NCBI GenBank assembly: GCA_963978545.1
Contig: OZ021732.1
Span: 63,216,714 to 63,280,713, forward strand
Reading direction: 5' to 3'
Length of the DNA stretch: 64,000 bases
DNA from: Linyphia triangularis
Lineage: Eukaryota > Arthropoda > Arachnida > Araneae > Linyphiidae
In this document: in pieces, positions 29,513 to 43,717 of the stretch
Position numbering within the stretch: the stretch's first letter is position 1
How the letters are laid out: every line of letters begins with the position of its first letter
Notes under the pieces: generated by a model
The model's input: only the letters and a program-made list of their open reading frames with translations
Told to the model about the DNA's origin: nothing
Database searches by the model: none
Made by a program: the position numbers and the translations under genes

Positions 29513-30511
29513 ATATACAACCACCCTTCTTTCGAATTGATATCACTGACAACACCATTAAAAAATGCTACTATTAAAGTGTGCGATTTCTGAAAGAAAA
29601 CTACCGTTGACGCTATTAGTGGATTTAACTAGTTATACGGTTCAATGAATGCAGTAAAACTCTATTTTTTTGAAAAAAAGTGACTACTAAAATATGTGAA
29701 GTATATGATAAGACAAATAATATATTTACATAACAAACTCCAATGTGACAATAAATAAAATAAATATGCAATCGGGACGATTTTATAGCATTTATTTTAC
29801 TGTATATGTACAATTATTTTCATTCAATACCAGTCAGTTCAAACACGCGACTTATTTTAACAAATATTTTCATAAAAAAATGACAGAAAAGTCAGTAAAT
29901 CCAGCAAAAAATTACTAATATAGAAACCATGACATTGTTCATGAATTATCAAATCAAGGGTAATCTAAGTTTGTTTATATGAACAAAACATCACAATCGC
30001 CTAATATAAATAAGTAGATACTAAATATGCAACGTTATAAAATTAATCAGAATTTCTTGAATTTGCCAATTACTCTATAAAGATTTTTTTTTTTTTTTTT
30101 TAATTCTTTTTTTTATCATATGACTTGCAGTGAGATGAGACTCTTACCATCATTGATAAAAAAAATACATTGCTAATTTTTTCTATTAAAATTACTTAAT
30201 AAATTTTTGTCACGTACATTTAAGTTATTTATTTTATTGCTGTAGTGTAGGCTTCAACTTCCATATACCAACTATCTAACTTGATGTATGAAAGAATATG
30301 TATATATCACGGACACTCAGGTAAAACTGCTCAATTGAACAGTTGAGTGGAATGAGTTATTGAGTGAATAACTGTATAAGTATCTTTGTCTGTGTCATAA
30401 AATTGGCAATATCAATTGAAAGTGTCTTCTCTGTTTATTAACCAAAACATATTTTGAATAAGACAAATAATATAATTTATGCAGTCTTTTGTACATTTAC
30501 TAATGTTAAAC
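29513..30511. other. AT-rich noncoding stretch
   Basis: Nothing recognised. Confidence 0.5.
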
Positions 30512-30756
<245 letters not shown>

Positions 30757-33700
30757 CATTATTAGATATTCTTTTCAATCCACAATAGGCATCATCTCCT
30801 AAGTAAGTAAGCTTTCTCCCTCCCTCCTCCCCCCCAAAGAGGAAAGCTTACTAATCCTCTAATATATAAGGCAAACAAATCTGTTTTTTACTTTTTAAAA
30901 TTGCTTTTAAAATAACTTTTTAAAATTCTGAAACATTATATTTAAATTATTTTATGAAATATAATATACAAACTTTCTATATTCATTAAATTATTAAATA
31001 TTTAAATTACTTTATTTAACTAACAAAAAAAAAGTACTGAACTAGTGTTACGACTGCTTGCATTCCCATAATTAACATAATTTATGGCATAATTAACATT
31101 TCCACACCAACCAAAACATAAAGAAAATAACAAGGTCGAATTCACCTTTGCATGCCAACCTTGTCCTCGTCCATTTCCCAAAATGGGATCGATGGAATGA
31201 CATTAGAGGGACCGCCGTAACTGCCGTCACACGGTGACAAGATTCTTCTCGGTCTACAACCCCCTTGTTCTCAAGACATCGATTTTCGGGACACAATCTC
31301 CTTCCATATGCTTTGTTCTGATAGGATCCACCATGAAGGAATCAAAATGCAGATCCTAACACTCGATAAGCTGCACGAGATATCGAACACCTATAAAAAG
31401 ACAAAGTGTAAAAGAGGCCTGATGAAAAATGGCATCCAATTTCAAATGTTCTCAGCAATGCAAAATAGTGATGTATGCAGGTTGTTGAGATGAATAATTC
31501 TGAAGCTGTGTTTCATGAAAGCTATATAGACGAATCTTTTACCTATATAAAATCTATAGCTATCAAATATAAAGAAATTCAATTATACATGGAAATTATT
31601 TAAATTAACTCTATTTAAAAAAAAATGCAAACTGCAATTGACTGAAAATTTACAAAATTGTTAATAATATAAGGTAACGCAAAAAAAGCATTTAATAGTG
31701 AAAATCAAGTTTAAGCAAGAAAATCTACAAATCTGATAAAAATAACATTTTCCGAAAAATATGAAATTTAAAATCGCAGTTATAAAATAAAAAAAAATCT
31801 ACTAAAACTATCAAATGGCATTACATTGAAAACGCAAACTTCAAAATCGAAATCTCAGTTGCTTGAGGAAATATATAAATTGTTAAATATATGTTTTTTT
31901 ATAACGAAAATAAAAATTCCAGAGCACACACAAGTTCATTTTTTCAAAGTAAACTTTTGCTTTAAAGGTACTTTTAGCTGGATTTCCATTGCCAGTGCTA
32001 AAATCAATTAATCATTTCTTTTTTTTCTCAACTTTCTGATTTATTATCTCACAATTACTTAAGATTATTATTTCCTGTGAGTCTTATACTAATGACTTAT
32101 TTTATGGAAAACCATATTAGTTATTTTTTTGTTTACCTTTATTTGAAGGATACGTTTATTAAAGTATATATATTATAAGCATTGTAGGTATAGAAGTAAA
32201 TACTACAAACAAAGCATCACTTTGTATTCCAATAATCCATGTATTATAAAATGAAAAACTGTTTAATTTACAAATCTTATATTAAATAGGACATTTTAAT
32301 TTATTAGGGTGATTCATAAGTATTTAATGCATTTACACTATTATAAAAAAGATTTCAATTTAAAAATTGTTTTATTTATTTAACAGAGTAGAATTTCAAT
32401 TATGTATTTTAAATTATTTTTTTAATTAAAGTAATTTTTGGCATTTAGCTACTAGCCAATAGAAGCCCATTTAAGTTTATCTTTCTCACACTTTCTCTCT
32501 CTCCTTTTTCCTGTCATCAAAGCTAAAATTCATTAGAAAAAGTACCATGTTTAAGAAGAATATTTTTTTCTTCATATATGTCAAAATCCGTTATAATTTT
32601 AAATATGTGTAATTTTAATATCATCAAATATTAAAATAAAATCTATAAATACGCTTAAAAGTATTTTCTGGCAATCGTTTACTTTTCGTCTAAAACACTC
32701 TCCACTCACCTAAAAATTTTATTTAATGTTTTAAGAACCAAGCACTTTTCTTAATTTAATTGTTTGTTTTCAAATGGTATACAAATTAATTCAACTCTTG
32801 TAATATTCATATTAAATTTCATAACTTCAAATCTGAAGCAATACTGTTAATGAAATTTACACATATAGATCATATAACTAAACAGGAAAAGTTATTATCC
32901 ATGTCCAATGTGTATATTAATTTGTCAAAATATTAGCACCGTTATTCATTCTAGTGTTCCTTAACTGTTAGGCAGTTTACAGTTATGAAGAGTGTTCGGA
33001 TATGATACTCTGTTTTCAAGCAGTATTAAATACTACAAATTATGTACTAGCGAATTACTTGATATCTATCTAGATTAAAAAAAAGTTAGTAATTAAAAAA
33101 AAATTTAAAAAAAAAGAATCTACATCAACATACTCAATTGATTATCAAGTTAATTTGCGGTTGTTCTAAGTATAAAAATATAAAATACATTTCTCGATGG
33201 ACTATAGAGTTTTCATTCATAGAATCATATCAAATCCAATTAGTTAAGGCGATCATTCTTACAAACCACAAATAAACACTTTCTTTGTTAGGTTAGCACC
33301 CAGAATGCTTTTGGCATGTCCTTTTACAAACCTCCAAGAAGAAAACGGATCTTGAAGTCGTAGCAACTCCCCCTTTTCCCACGGGTCTTGCGATTGCATT
33401 ACGATCCATTACTTGCAAGAATCCACTGCTATTCCCTGGAGATGAATTTGTGCTCCAGTCGCGCCACTGAAAAAAGGGACACCGACTCTTCTTAAGGGGA
33501 AAAAGCCTTTCACCGAGAAAGAAATCTGGTTGGCTTTTGTGTTGTAACCGAAAAAGCGTTAAAGTCGTGGAAAAAATTGAATCGATGACACCAAGAAATA
33601 CCTTCTTACTTACAGAAGAGTTGTTTTCAGTGTATTTGTTCATTCGAAAATTTAGTAATATGATAAAAGTAAGCGGAAATGTTATGTAAGGTCAATGCCC

Positions 33701-34401
33701 ATAAATAATTCTTAATTTCTTGAGTTAAAAAAAATTATTTTAAAAATATATACCTAGCTTCATTGGTTTTTAAAGAAACATGTATGGTATAACAATAATG
33801 TTTATATTATACAAGGGACTCTACTGCATTTTTTAATTCTGTGAATGCATTTGATATTCGCTTAGTTCTTAAGATAATTATTTTTAAATTTAATAGTACT
33901 AAGAAAACTTGATTATGTAGTGCTTCTACATTCGAAATTTTAAAATTCATGAAATTATAGATAAAGTATTAGTGCTATAGTATTTAAATGGTAACTTTCC
34001 ACAACTGTTTCTCTATCTAAATAATGTTAAGATTGTTTTTTGTAACCCTCTGAGCGTCCAGGGAATGTGGGAAATTGAAAAGTTGTTTTCATTGCAATAA
34101 TTTTTAAATTATATTTCTGAATGAAATATATATATTTTCCAAATTATTTTTTATTTATTTTATTTTAAATAGATTTCAAACTTCCATCATAAGAAAAATA
34201 ATTTAATATTTTTAATTTTAAATGTTATTTATAAATTTAAAAATGTTATGTATTGCTGGAAAAAATGGGGATCAAAGGACGTATAAATACGCCCATGAAC
34301 TTCAGAAGGTTTAAGGTATTTCAAAACGCTATTTAATTTTCACATATATACTTCATTTTTTTGTCTATTCATTCTACCATCACTTTTGCAATTATTAAGG
34401 T
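30757..34401. other. Mostly AT-rich noncoding stretch with two GC-richer patches
   Basis: Patches at about 31130-31400 and 33300-33540 are richer in G+C and carry short open frames with no recognised domain. They resemble fragments of unknown repeats. No tRNA-type A or B box was found in either. Confidence 0.4.
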
Positions 34402-34560
34402 GTACTGTAAGTTAGGGTGGAAAGAAAAAATCAACTTTTGATTTTTAATTTGTAATAGTGCGGAAAAGTTGCTTTTTGATGTAGAAAAGATAAATTAAAA
34501 ATATGAAAAATATTGGAGTACGTCTTGAGGTGCCGCAAAGCCGTTAAAGTTTCAAAAAAT
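34402..34560 (+). repeat. Left inverted terminus of the transposon
   Basis: Pairs with 37560-37747. It is followed at 34600-34730 by a direct copy of its inner part (34429-34558), offset 171 bp, so the left end is partly duplicated. Confidence 0.7.
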
Positions 34561-34599
34561 TGAAATTTTTGCTATATTTTAAATTTTTTTTGACGATAT

Positions 34600-34730
34600 A
34601 ATCAACTTTTGATTTTAATTTGTAATAGCAAGGAAAAGTTGCCTTATGGTGTAGATAAGAAAAATTAAAAATATGAAAAATATTAGAATACGTCTTGAGG
34701 TGCAGCAAGTACGTTAAAGTTTCATAAAAA
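34600..34730 (+). repeat. Subterminal direct repeat
   Basis: Second copy of 34429-34558, sharing ATCAACTTTTGAT, ATATGAAAAATATT and CGTCTTGAGGTGC. Confidence 0.8.
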
Positions 34731-34888
34731 CACACTTTTTTGAACTTTTTCAAAGATTTTTGCGTGTCTCGATTATGAAATAAAAAGCTTCATTTATGCG
34801 TTATAAAATAAATAGAAAGATAAAAACAATTTTAGTATTACATTGGCATCCAGGAGTCTGAGTCATCGCCGGAGCGGATGTTGTGTGT

Positions 34889-34909
34889 GGGTGGGTAGGG
34901 GGGGGGGGG
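34889..34909 (+). other. G-quadruplex-type G run
   Basis: GGG-T-GGG-TA followed by 12 G, in the 5' untranslated part of the transposon and in a strongly AT-rich setting. It meets the simple G3+ loop rule for quadruplex formation. Confidence 0.6.
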
Positions 34910-35091
34910 AAGCAAAGATTTGTCTGCGTGCGGTGACAAGCTCAGATCAGGTGTCAGGTCAGTAGCTGTGCCGAGTTCAGTTGAGTTGGCGCCTCCGCTC
35001 CGTCTAAATGTTACAGATTATTTTGTACACAGTTATATTGTTACTGTAATATTTTGTTAGTATGTGTTCTACTCTATTGCTGTGAGTAAAA

Positions 35092-37361
35092 ATGGCTCAG
35101 TCTAAATTAAAATTAGTGAAGACAAGACAAATGTCGGAATGTCCTATTTTTGGGAAATGTAGTGATTTGCTTAATGTTGAACTGCCAACTTACGAATCTG
35201 TTATGAAGTGCTACTGTTATATCAGACATAACCTCAAAAATGCTTCAGAGAAGGATCCTACTGGAATTGAAATATGTGACACTTTAGTTCCCAAAATAGA
35301 GCAAATATGGTCAAGAGCTTCTATTCCCGTTGTTTCTAGCCAAAGAATTTTACTAATAAAAAAAGCAGAAAAGGGTCAGAAAAGTTTGACTGCAACCTCT
35401 CGAAATGTAGAGGCGAGGCCGAACGTTTATTTCAAATTGCTGCCTGTAAGTGTGTAACCTTTAATACTTGTACTTGTATAAAAGGAAGAAAAGTACCAGT
35501 TATAGAACAAAAGTTTCTAAACGATCAACGTTCTGTCAGGAAAATGGTGATAGGTAATGCTGATATAGCTCCCACAAGCGCTTTGAGGAAGAAAGAAGCA
35601 AGATAAATTAAAGAACTACAGAGAATAATCAAGTTTAATAAAGAACGGGAAAAAAATACTAGTGTATCAGAAACGGTTACTGGCGATAATGACAGTGCTG
35701 AAGAACAGCAGTGTTCGATACCAGAAGATGCAAACCAACCAGGTACTTCAAATATACAAGAAGAGGTATATCTACCAGGCCCTTCAAAACTGAAAGAAGA
35801 GAAAATCACTCAAATGCGCATTAAATTGCCATCTGTAGCTTCCATTGCTGACCGTATCGGAATATCAGATAGAGCTGCTGCAGCTATAGCTAGTGCTGTT
35901 TTACAGGACTTTGGTGTAATAGCAGAAGAAGACTAAACCAACGTTATAGACAGGATGGAAATTAGACGAGCAAGATCAACCAATCGAAGAGATCTCATTA
36001 ATGGCAGTCGTTACAATCATATAACTGAAAATAGAGGATTGTTTTTGATGGAAGAAAAGACAAAACAATTGTTCAAGAAAAGAGAGGAAGTAAGTTATAC
36101 AAAAAAGTGATTTCAGAAGAGCACGTTTCACTAAAAGAGGAACCAAGCTCAAAGTTATTAGGCCACGTAACACCTAAATCTGGCACTTGAAAAGACATAG
36201 CAGATAGTATACAGGAGTTTCTTGAAGATAGAGAACACAACAAACAACTTTTAAACTTTACTGCTATTGGGTGTGATGGAAATGTTGTAAACACTGGACA
36301 TAATAATGGTGTGATTTCTTTGATGGAAAAGGGAATAGGAAGACCGTTACAATGGTTAATTTGTTTGTTCCATGGTAATGAGCTACCATTGCGACATCTT
36401 TTTTGTTATCTAAATGGTAAAACAAAGGGACCCAATTAGCTTAAAGGTGAAATAGGTCAGCAGCTAGAAAACTGTACTAATCTTCCTGTGGTTACTTTCT
36501 TGTCAATTGAAAATAACCTTCCTCTTTTGGAGGACAAAAATGATTTAAGTACAGACCAGACATATTTATTGGATATGTGTATTGCTGTATCAAGTGGAAA
36601 TTGCTCCCTGGATTTATCTTTACGAAACCCTGGAAAACTAGCTCACTCCAGGTGCTTGACACTAGCCAACCGCTTGCTTAGATTGTATGTTTCAACTGAA
36701 AATCCAACTCAAAATCTTAAGACTCTGGCTGAGTACATTGTGAAAGTGTATGTGCCTGTGTGGTTCAATATTAAGTAAAAACCTTCATATACTTATGGCT
36801 CCTAACATCTGTTTAACCTTATCTCATATTCACGCTATCTCTCTGACGATCTCAAGAACGTTATAGATCCGGTTATTCAAAGAAATGGGTATTTTGCGGC
36901 TCCAGAAAATCTCCTTTTGTCCATGCTATGTGATGAACGCAAAATTCAAAGAGAACTTGGTTTTAAAAGCAAGAACAGAAAGTAGAGGCGGAGTCAGGAA
37001 GTTTAAAGTTCCAAAGATAAACTTTGATGAAATGGATTACATCAACATGATCTCATAGCCTGAAAATGACGTAACTGAACCTCCCTTGTTAAAACATGTT
37101 TCCAGTGACTCTCTCAAAGACGACTTTATACGGAAGGCATCTGAAGATGAACCAAATAGTAAAGTAGACCCGGTTATCGACTTTCCCCGGCTTCCTTGTC
37201 ACACGCAAGCAGTGGAAAGAACTCTGAAACTGGTGACCGAATCGGTTCAAAATGTCTGTGGTTCAACCGCAAGAGAAGGATATATAAGAGCAAAAATTGA
37301 CTCACGTAGGAATATGCCAAAATTTAATACAAAACACCAGTTTAATGTAGCAATGAAGTAG
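35092..37361 (+). pseudogene. Decayed transposase-like gene of the TIR transposon
   Basis: Starts at ATG 35092. The first 121 codons are open (SECPIFGKC near residue 16). The frame then shifts near 35415 into a stretch with a cysteine cluster (ACKC, then CTC) and EQKFLNDQR. TAA stops follow at 35603 and 35934, with another frameshift near 36105. Beyond that lie stops at 36188 and 36436 with IGCDGNVVNTG between them, a clean block at 36488-36778 (LSLRNPGKLAHSRCLTLANR), more stops, and an end block at 37086-37361 with PCHTQAVERTLKLVTE. I recall similar multi-copy proteins in arthropod genomes, consistent with a transposase, but the family name is uncertain. It is non-functional here. Confidence 0.7.
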
Positions 37362-37559
37362 AAACAAACATTTTGCAGATGTAACATTTGTAATCATTAA
37401 GGATACAGAAGTAAGAAATACAAAATTTTACATAACAATATATTTTATTATTATTATTATATTTTGTAATTCATAATTTTTTCCAACTCTAATGTTAATA
37501 TATGTATTTAAAACCATCTTTTGTAACATTATATATACGAGAAATTCATCAAAAATAAT

Positions 37560-37747
37560 TTAACAAAGTTGATAATTTTTCATTTTTTTATATACTTTAA
37601 GCTCTTTGCGGCACCTCAAGATGTTGTAATATTGCAACCAAATTTTTCCCCCTCTTTTTGAACTTAAAAGGAAACTTTTCCCCACTATTACTAAGCTAAA
37701 ATTTAAAAAAAAAATTTAAAGGCCATTTTTGTTCCACCCTACTGTAC
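37560..37747 (-). repeat. Right inverted terminus of the transposon
   Basis: On the minus strand it reads GTACAGTAGGGTGGAAC, then AATAGTGGGGAAAAGTTTCC, then CTTGAGGTGCCGCAAAGAG, matching the left end. Confidence 0.7.
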
Positions 37748-40700
37748 GTATACCCTACATTTCCCGAAAATCAATCAAAATATTAATTTTTTTATTATTA
37801 TATCATAATATTCTCTGATACTTTAGCTTTGCTGGTATAAAGCTTTATAAGTATAAAAAATTTTGTATTTATAATTTCAAGGTTTTTTTAATCATTTCTG
37901 CAATTCCAAAAATTCCAAAATCACTAAAATGCTAACACTTTTTAAAGATTACTTTTCTGCTTTTTGTTTTATGTATAAATCAATAGGTAAAAATATTTAA
38001 TATTATCATATTATTAGATGTGTAAAGTTTTACAGTAAAAGCTTCTGTATTTTTATTATAAAAAAGTTCATTTTTAGATTAAAAACATGCTTCTAGAAAA
38101 TAAAGAGTTACGGGTAAGCTTACATTTATTTATTGTTTAATAAACAGTATTTAAAATATAAAAAATATTACTAGTGTAGCTCGAATAAAAATTAAAACAC
38201 TTCTCAAATCGTAAATGTTCGTCGTTTTAGAAAATACTAAATTTAAATTAAAATCTTACGTTCCTCTATTATATTATCCGCAATCCCAATTTAGTATGTT
38301 ATAGACATTTATAACAAAACATTAAAAAAATCTAAATTGAATAATTTGATATATTTTATAAAATCTTTAATATAAATCATTATTTTATATCATACTCCCC
38401 TATCTCCTGAGTTAAAAACATATTTTTCTTACTTAAAAAAAATATTATTGTTAAAGACAAAATCATCTTCCTTTATTGCCATAAGATAAAAAATACTAGA
38501 CCACCCTCAATGCTCTTATAAAAGTCATATCAAACACGTGACATATTTCGGTTAAGAAGATGTTTAAAGTGAAAAGATATATAAGGTGAAAAAAAAAATG
38601 ATGTTTTCGTTATATTATTCTTTTTCTCTGACCTAGTATATCGCAGTTTTGAATGGATCGGACGTTGTCTAGTACCTCTTGGAGCATAAAATTGCTTCCC
38701 AGTGTTAATATCGGTGTTACTCTAAGCACTGATCGAGCGTTAGACTCTTTTTCTGGTAATAAAAATTGGTCTTTTTATTTGGAGCGGAAGAAGTTTAATG
38801 CTTTTGCTTCTTTCTCGTAAAAAGGTCAGGTTTAAAAAGTTAGTCGTGAGACATTTTCGAGAGCTGATCATCAGGATGCTATGCAGAGAAACGAGCAATT
38901 TGATGTGTTTTGTTTTAGAAAATATCAGTTTAGTTGGTTGAATTAGAAAGTTTTCTCGTGCGAGAGCTACACCAGAGTTATACTGCGAGAAAATATTAAT
39001 TTGATTTTTTACAGTAAAAGACAAATGTATATTACATAACTTTGTATTTTACTATCTACATATCTGTGATTTTGTTGTTTCATTAAATTAATTGACTGCA
39101 GTCTGATAAAATATTATTACATTAAAATAGTATCAAGAAATCCTCTGAGTATTTTTTCTCCCATATGAAGTGAAAATATGCAAAAGGCATCCCTGTCTAT
39201 GCCCGGAAGATATTTGTCTCTATGATAGCTACTTTCATAAATTAGTCATATCCTTTTTTAATGTTTTTTAGCTAAATAATGTCTCTATAATTGAAATCAT
39301 GTATACCTTTAATACTTGACACAGCATTTTTTATAAATAATAATCTTGTTTTGCAAATTTATGCTTGTGTATAAGATAATCTTAAATTTAAATTATAGAA
39401 CTGCCAAAAAATTAGATCTGGGTAAAAAAATTTCCTATTGAAAATAATATTCAAATTTAAAAAAAAATTTAATTGCAAAATTTTGAAAATTTTGCATTTT
39501 TCAAAATTATTATTATTATTTTTTTGCTTAAAATATTTATTAGCCCTACATAATATGATTCAAACCATTATTCGGAGATAAAATAGTATTTTGGTACTGA
39601 AATTACAAAATTGACTTCGAATACAATCTTAAAGTAATTATTTCCTCAATTTCCTTATTTCCTCAAAAAATTTCAAGGCACTTGAAGAGATAGGGCTTCA
39701 TTTTTCCTATAGATGTCATCAGAACATTCCGACAATATGCAATACAATTTACTTGTATATAAATAAGTTTAGGAATCAATACAAATATTTTTGCCAAATA
39801 CATAGAAAAAATATTACTTTGTAAATAAAAAAAAAAGTTAAGTTAATCGTTGAAAATTCGAATGTGAAAGAAAATTGTGTTTGAAGTTTTACAAATCGTA
39901 ATTTCTCCAAACTATTTTCAAAATTCTTTGAAGTATGATGCACTTAAAAACATCATATAATCAGTTGTAACTGGAACCGTCTCTTGTGGGCCATATAATC
40001 GTTCTATTCAAATAGACCTCAGAGTTCAATTAGTAGAAATATTTTGCAACTAGCATATTCACTTTCTGAGTGCTCCATTCTTCTCAAGTATTGGGCGATT
40101 TATTACTATACATATCTGTAAATAAGAACCAAAAATATATAAATCACAATGAGCAGTTTTACAGGAGAATTAATACTTCTTCGAATCTTATTCCTGTTGC
40201 TCTCTCTATAAAATGCTCTTTTAAAACTATCTCTAAAATATGTTTCTAGAGTTCCTTTGTTATGATACAATAGGAAATAAACATTTGAGACATGATATAA
40301 AATAAAATTAAAAATGTCACAATTTTGTTTTGACTTATTTGATTCTGTGGAACAGATATATGAAGTAAGTTTTTATGACTTCCATATTTCCCTTTAGTTT
40401 GGGGCACATTGAAAATAGGAGAATTTTCTCATGTACTTTTTACCCAAACTGTCTTTTTACGTGGATGGTTTCATTCTGAGCTAAGGTTCTTGCTTCAAAG
40501 TGCAGTTTTGCTAAATTTACCAAAATAAATTTAAAAAATGTTTTCTGACCAATATGTCTAGCTCCATTCTCACTTAAAAGTAAATAAACAAGACTTGAAG
40601 TATCAAACGGGAAAGAATAAGAGTAAAGACTTCTTTTTGGATAGATATATCGACTTTTTTCTTCTTTCAAGAGAATTCTTCTTACTCCTTGAATGTTAAG

Positions 40701-42413
40701 CCATTACTCACCCCGATGCTTTGGGAGACTTTTGGGAAGGTGAAAGAAAGCTTATTGTTTGAGTATGAGATTGCTTTTAAATGGAGCTGGGATGAGAAAG
40801 GTTCTGTGAATCCTCGGAGGTATAAAAATGCATTTTTGAGGTTCATATTTATCAGCGTTACTTACTATTTATTATTTTTGAATCTATAAGTGTTGAAAGC
40901 AGCACCTAATTCTTCTTATTGAAGTGGAAAATTCTTATTGAAGTTATTGTTGTTGGAAGGAAACAGTGTATGTGGGATTTTTATTCATGCTTTTTGATTA
41001 GAATACTGTTAACCAAATGGTAAAAGTTTCTTCTTTTAGAAGTTACCCCTTTGTTTTTATAAAAAGTTAATATTAGTAATAATATATTTTAGTGTTTTAC
41101 TGCTTTCACTATTTATGGTTACTTAAACATTTGTATTTGAATTATCTTCATTTTATGCATTACATTTTATCATTTGTCTCGAAACACAAATTTTTATCTG
41201 TGTATTTTTAATTTAAACATATACTAAAAACCAACATAACTACCTCGAAAATTACCTAAATATGATAACTCTAAAATATATTATTTGAATAGTATCAACT
41301 ACAGTTGCATCGGGTTGGAATATAAATGTTACAGAGTGGAGACGAATTTGACGGGTAATGTTTAATGACTGGATTATTAAATAAGAGTAATCACAGTTAA
41401 TCAGTAAGATCAATGAGTAAAATTAAAACAAGTACAGTGATATGCAAATAATTATTCTTACATCATCTAATCATTGCCATTTTCGATAACATATAAAAAG
41501 TCATTTTAGTTGTATATTATTCATTTATACTCCATCGGGTTTTTTATTAAAAAAAAACTTGAAATTCGTCATCATCATTCATCAACTTCCAGCCAAAATA
41601 GAATGTATTCAAATCCTCAAATTTTTGACTGAATAAGCATTTAATAAAATAAATTATCCTATAAAACTGGCTCACACTAGTGAAAAATAAGTCATGTTTT
41701 TTAAATTTTGAATCTTCTCAACTTTGCATTTCCAAATGTATTTTCACTGACTAATGTTTTAATGCAACAAAAAAAATTTAATAAATAAGTTTCCAATGAT
41801 TCTTTTCGTATATTTATATAGCACTTAATTGCAGCGTTTAGTTCTGGATATCTGATCCATAGCAATTTCTTGTAATTTAGACTAATCAATGGACATTTGG
41901 ATTTACAGACAATATTTCAAATTTGTAAGCTCGTAAAAACTTATATAATATATGTTTTTAATTGGTACTCATTTTGAAGAGACCCTTTCTTTGACTCAAA
42001 ATGTTTAACAGTATCATTAGTAAATTGCGTTTAAAAGTTTAAGCCTCAAAAAGATAGTAGTATAAAACTCTTTGTATAAAATTTTTATCATTTTATTAGC
42101 TAAGGTATTAAATGAAGTAATACAAATGTAACTGTATTTTACTACCTCACTATCTATAAGTAAAATGATGATATTTCCATACATGATTTAAACATTAAAT
42201 TCCTAGTTATCAAAATATTTTTCCATTTTTAATAAGATTTTACTGAAGTTTAAGCAACAAGTGACTGTGCAGTTGACAATCGTAAAAATTTACGTATTTC
42301 TTGCTTGAACAGTTCATTTAATTGAGATGATCTTCAGAATTTATGTTCGTGTCTCTTACTTTAATGAAGATATAATTAAAACGTTGACTCTTATCAGAGC
42401 AGAATTATCGTCG
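37748..42413. other. AT-rich noncoding stretch
   Basis: No supported gene. Open frames at 38740-39024 (minus) and 40689-40889 (plus) lack domain matches; the latter has only weak splice signals. Confidence 0.45.
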
Positions 42414-42570
42414 GGACAATTAGTGTGAGTTATAACGCCACTCAGTTTTACGACCTGAAAATATATTTAATTGAGTGAGGACTACCTAATTTGCTTTATG
42501 ATATTATGTTCAAGACGTAAAATATAATAAATGGCGTTTATAAAGTGAAGTCACTCAATTATTGTGACAT
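42414..42570. repeat. Foldback element
   Basis: The two halves pair imperfectly. Left ACAATTAGTGTGAGTTATAACGCC matches the reverse strand of the right end (CACAATAATTGAGTG...TATAAACGCC), and TTTTACG follows in both. Arms are about 70 bases, clearly diverged. Confidence 0.5.
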
Positions 42571-43672
42571 TAACAAATAAACATTAAACTCATTATTTTT
42601 TTCGCTTTGAAAATTTAAGTTTAAATTAAATATTGTTTTCATTTAATATGCACACATGAAATACAAAAAAAAAATTGGATTTTATTGTAGACGGACCACA
42701 AATGTATGTTAGTTTTCTAATCAACAATAGCTAAACGTTTTTATTCACGTCCTTGTACAATTGATTCGTTGAAAGAATATTAATAAATTTTTTTATTTAA
42801 ATTTGCCTTAAATGATTTCAGCATAACCTATGGATCTTATTCATGGTTTAGTTTCAATACCAAGTGCTATACATGGAAATAATCAAATACATGTTTATTA
42901 TTGGGTCAAAAATAATTTCTTTCACAAAATCTATTTAAAAATGCAATATTATTGTCTACATTTATATAGGATCAGGAAATACATCTACTCAAAGTTATAA
43001 TATCCATTGAATCACTTTAATGACTGTAAGTAGGCTATTTTAACCAATTTATTTGAATGTTGACTTTGTTACAGATATAGGTTTTGTAAGGCATAATATG
43101 CAAGAACTGACTGCAAACACACAAAGTGGCCTATGTAATTTATGCAGATAAGTTTATGGTATATTTACAAAGGCTTCTAGGTTTATATTCTACTTTAGAA
43201 CTACATTTAAAAGGGAATGAGAAAGGTTATTCAAATCCCACCAAAAAGTAAATTTGATCTCATTGATCCAATTCCTTGTACTTATAAGAAATGTTATTTT
43301 ATTTTATGTATAAAAACGTTTTTGTTTCATTTAGTGTAAAAGTTTGGATTTGGATTTATAAAGGTTTACTTATTAATATTTGCATAAAATGTTCAATTAA
43401 TACTATATATATATACATATATATATACCCAAAAATATATGTAACCTTATGTTATAGAAAAACTTCATGAATTATCAGTTTTGTACGAATTGAATTACTG
43501 TTTACTTCTATTGGGATTAGCATTTAGAGAATCTATATCAATATCGCTAAGCATAAAGATGCACCCTTGAGCAACGTGAACTACAACTGGATTATTTCAG
43601 AGTGAAACAGTTATGAATTGAACATATTTTCTAGTAAATAATTCGATTTTTTAATAGTATATATGTGTTTTC

Positions 43673-43717
<45 letters not shown>

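Larger units (their letters stand above)
34402..37747 (+). mobile_element. DNA transposon with long inverted termini and decayed transposase
   Basis: About 3.35 kb. The left end (34402-34560) and the right end read on the minus strand (37747 down to about 37560) share AGGGTGGAA, an AATAGTG-GGAAAAGTT segment, and CTTGAGGTGCCGCAAAG followed by TTAAAGT, in order. The GTAC/TA at both ends (34402-34405, 37744-37747) allows either a 4-bp GTAC or a 2-bp TA target duplication. The interior carries a broken transposase-like gene. The 5' untranslated part is unusually GC-rich. The superfamily was not assigned. Confidence 0.75.

Noticed and set aside
31093..31493. tRNA-derived SINE or host exon in the GC-richer patch (also 33293-33643 and 16839-17414)
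   Set aside because: No A/B boxes, no poly-A tail and no convincing splice sites; kept only as unexplained GC-richer blocks.
35525..36294. Minus-strand frames within the decayed transposase
   Set aside because: Shadows of the plus-strand gene, whose motifs and matching termini are convincing.
38740..39024. 94-codon minus-strand frame
   Set aside because: No recognisable motif or splice context; plausible by chance.
40689..40889. 66-codon frame with a pyrimidine-rich acceptor upstream
   Set aside because: Donor candidates are weak, there is no domain, and composition is like the flanks.
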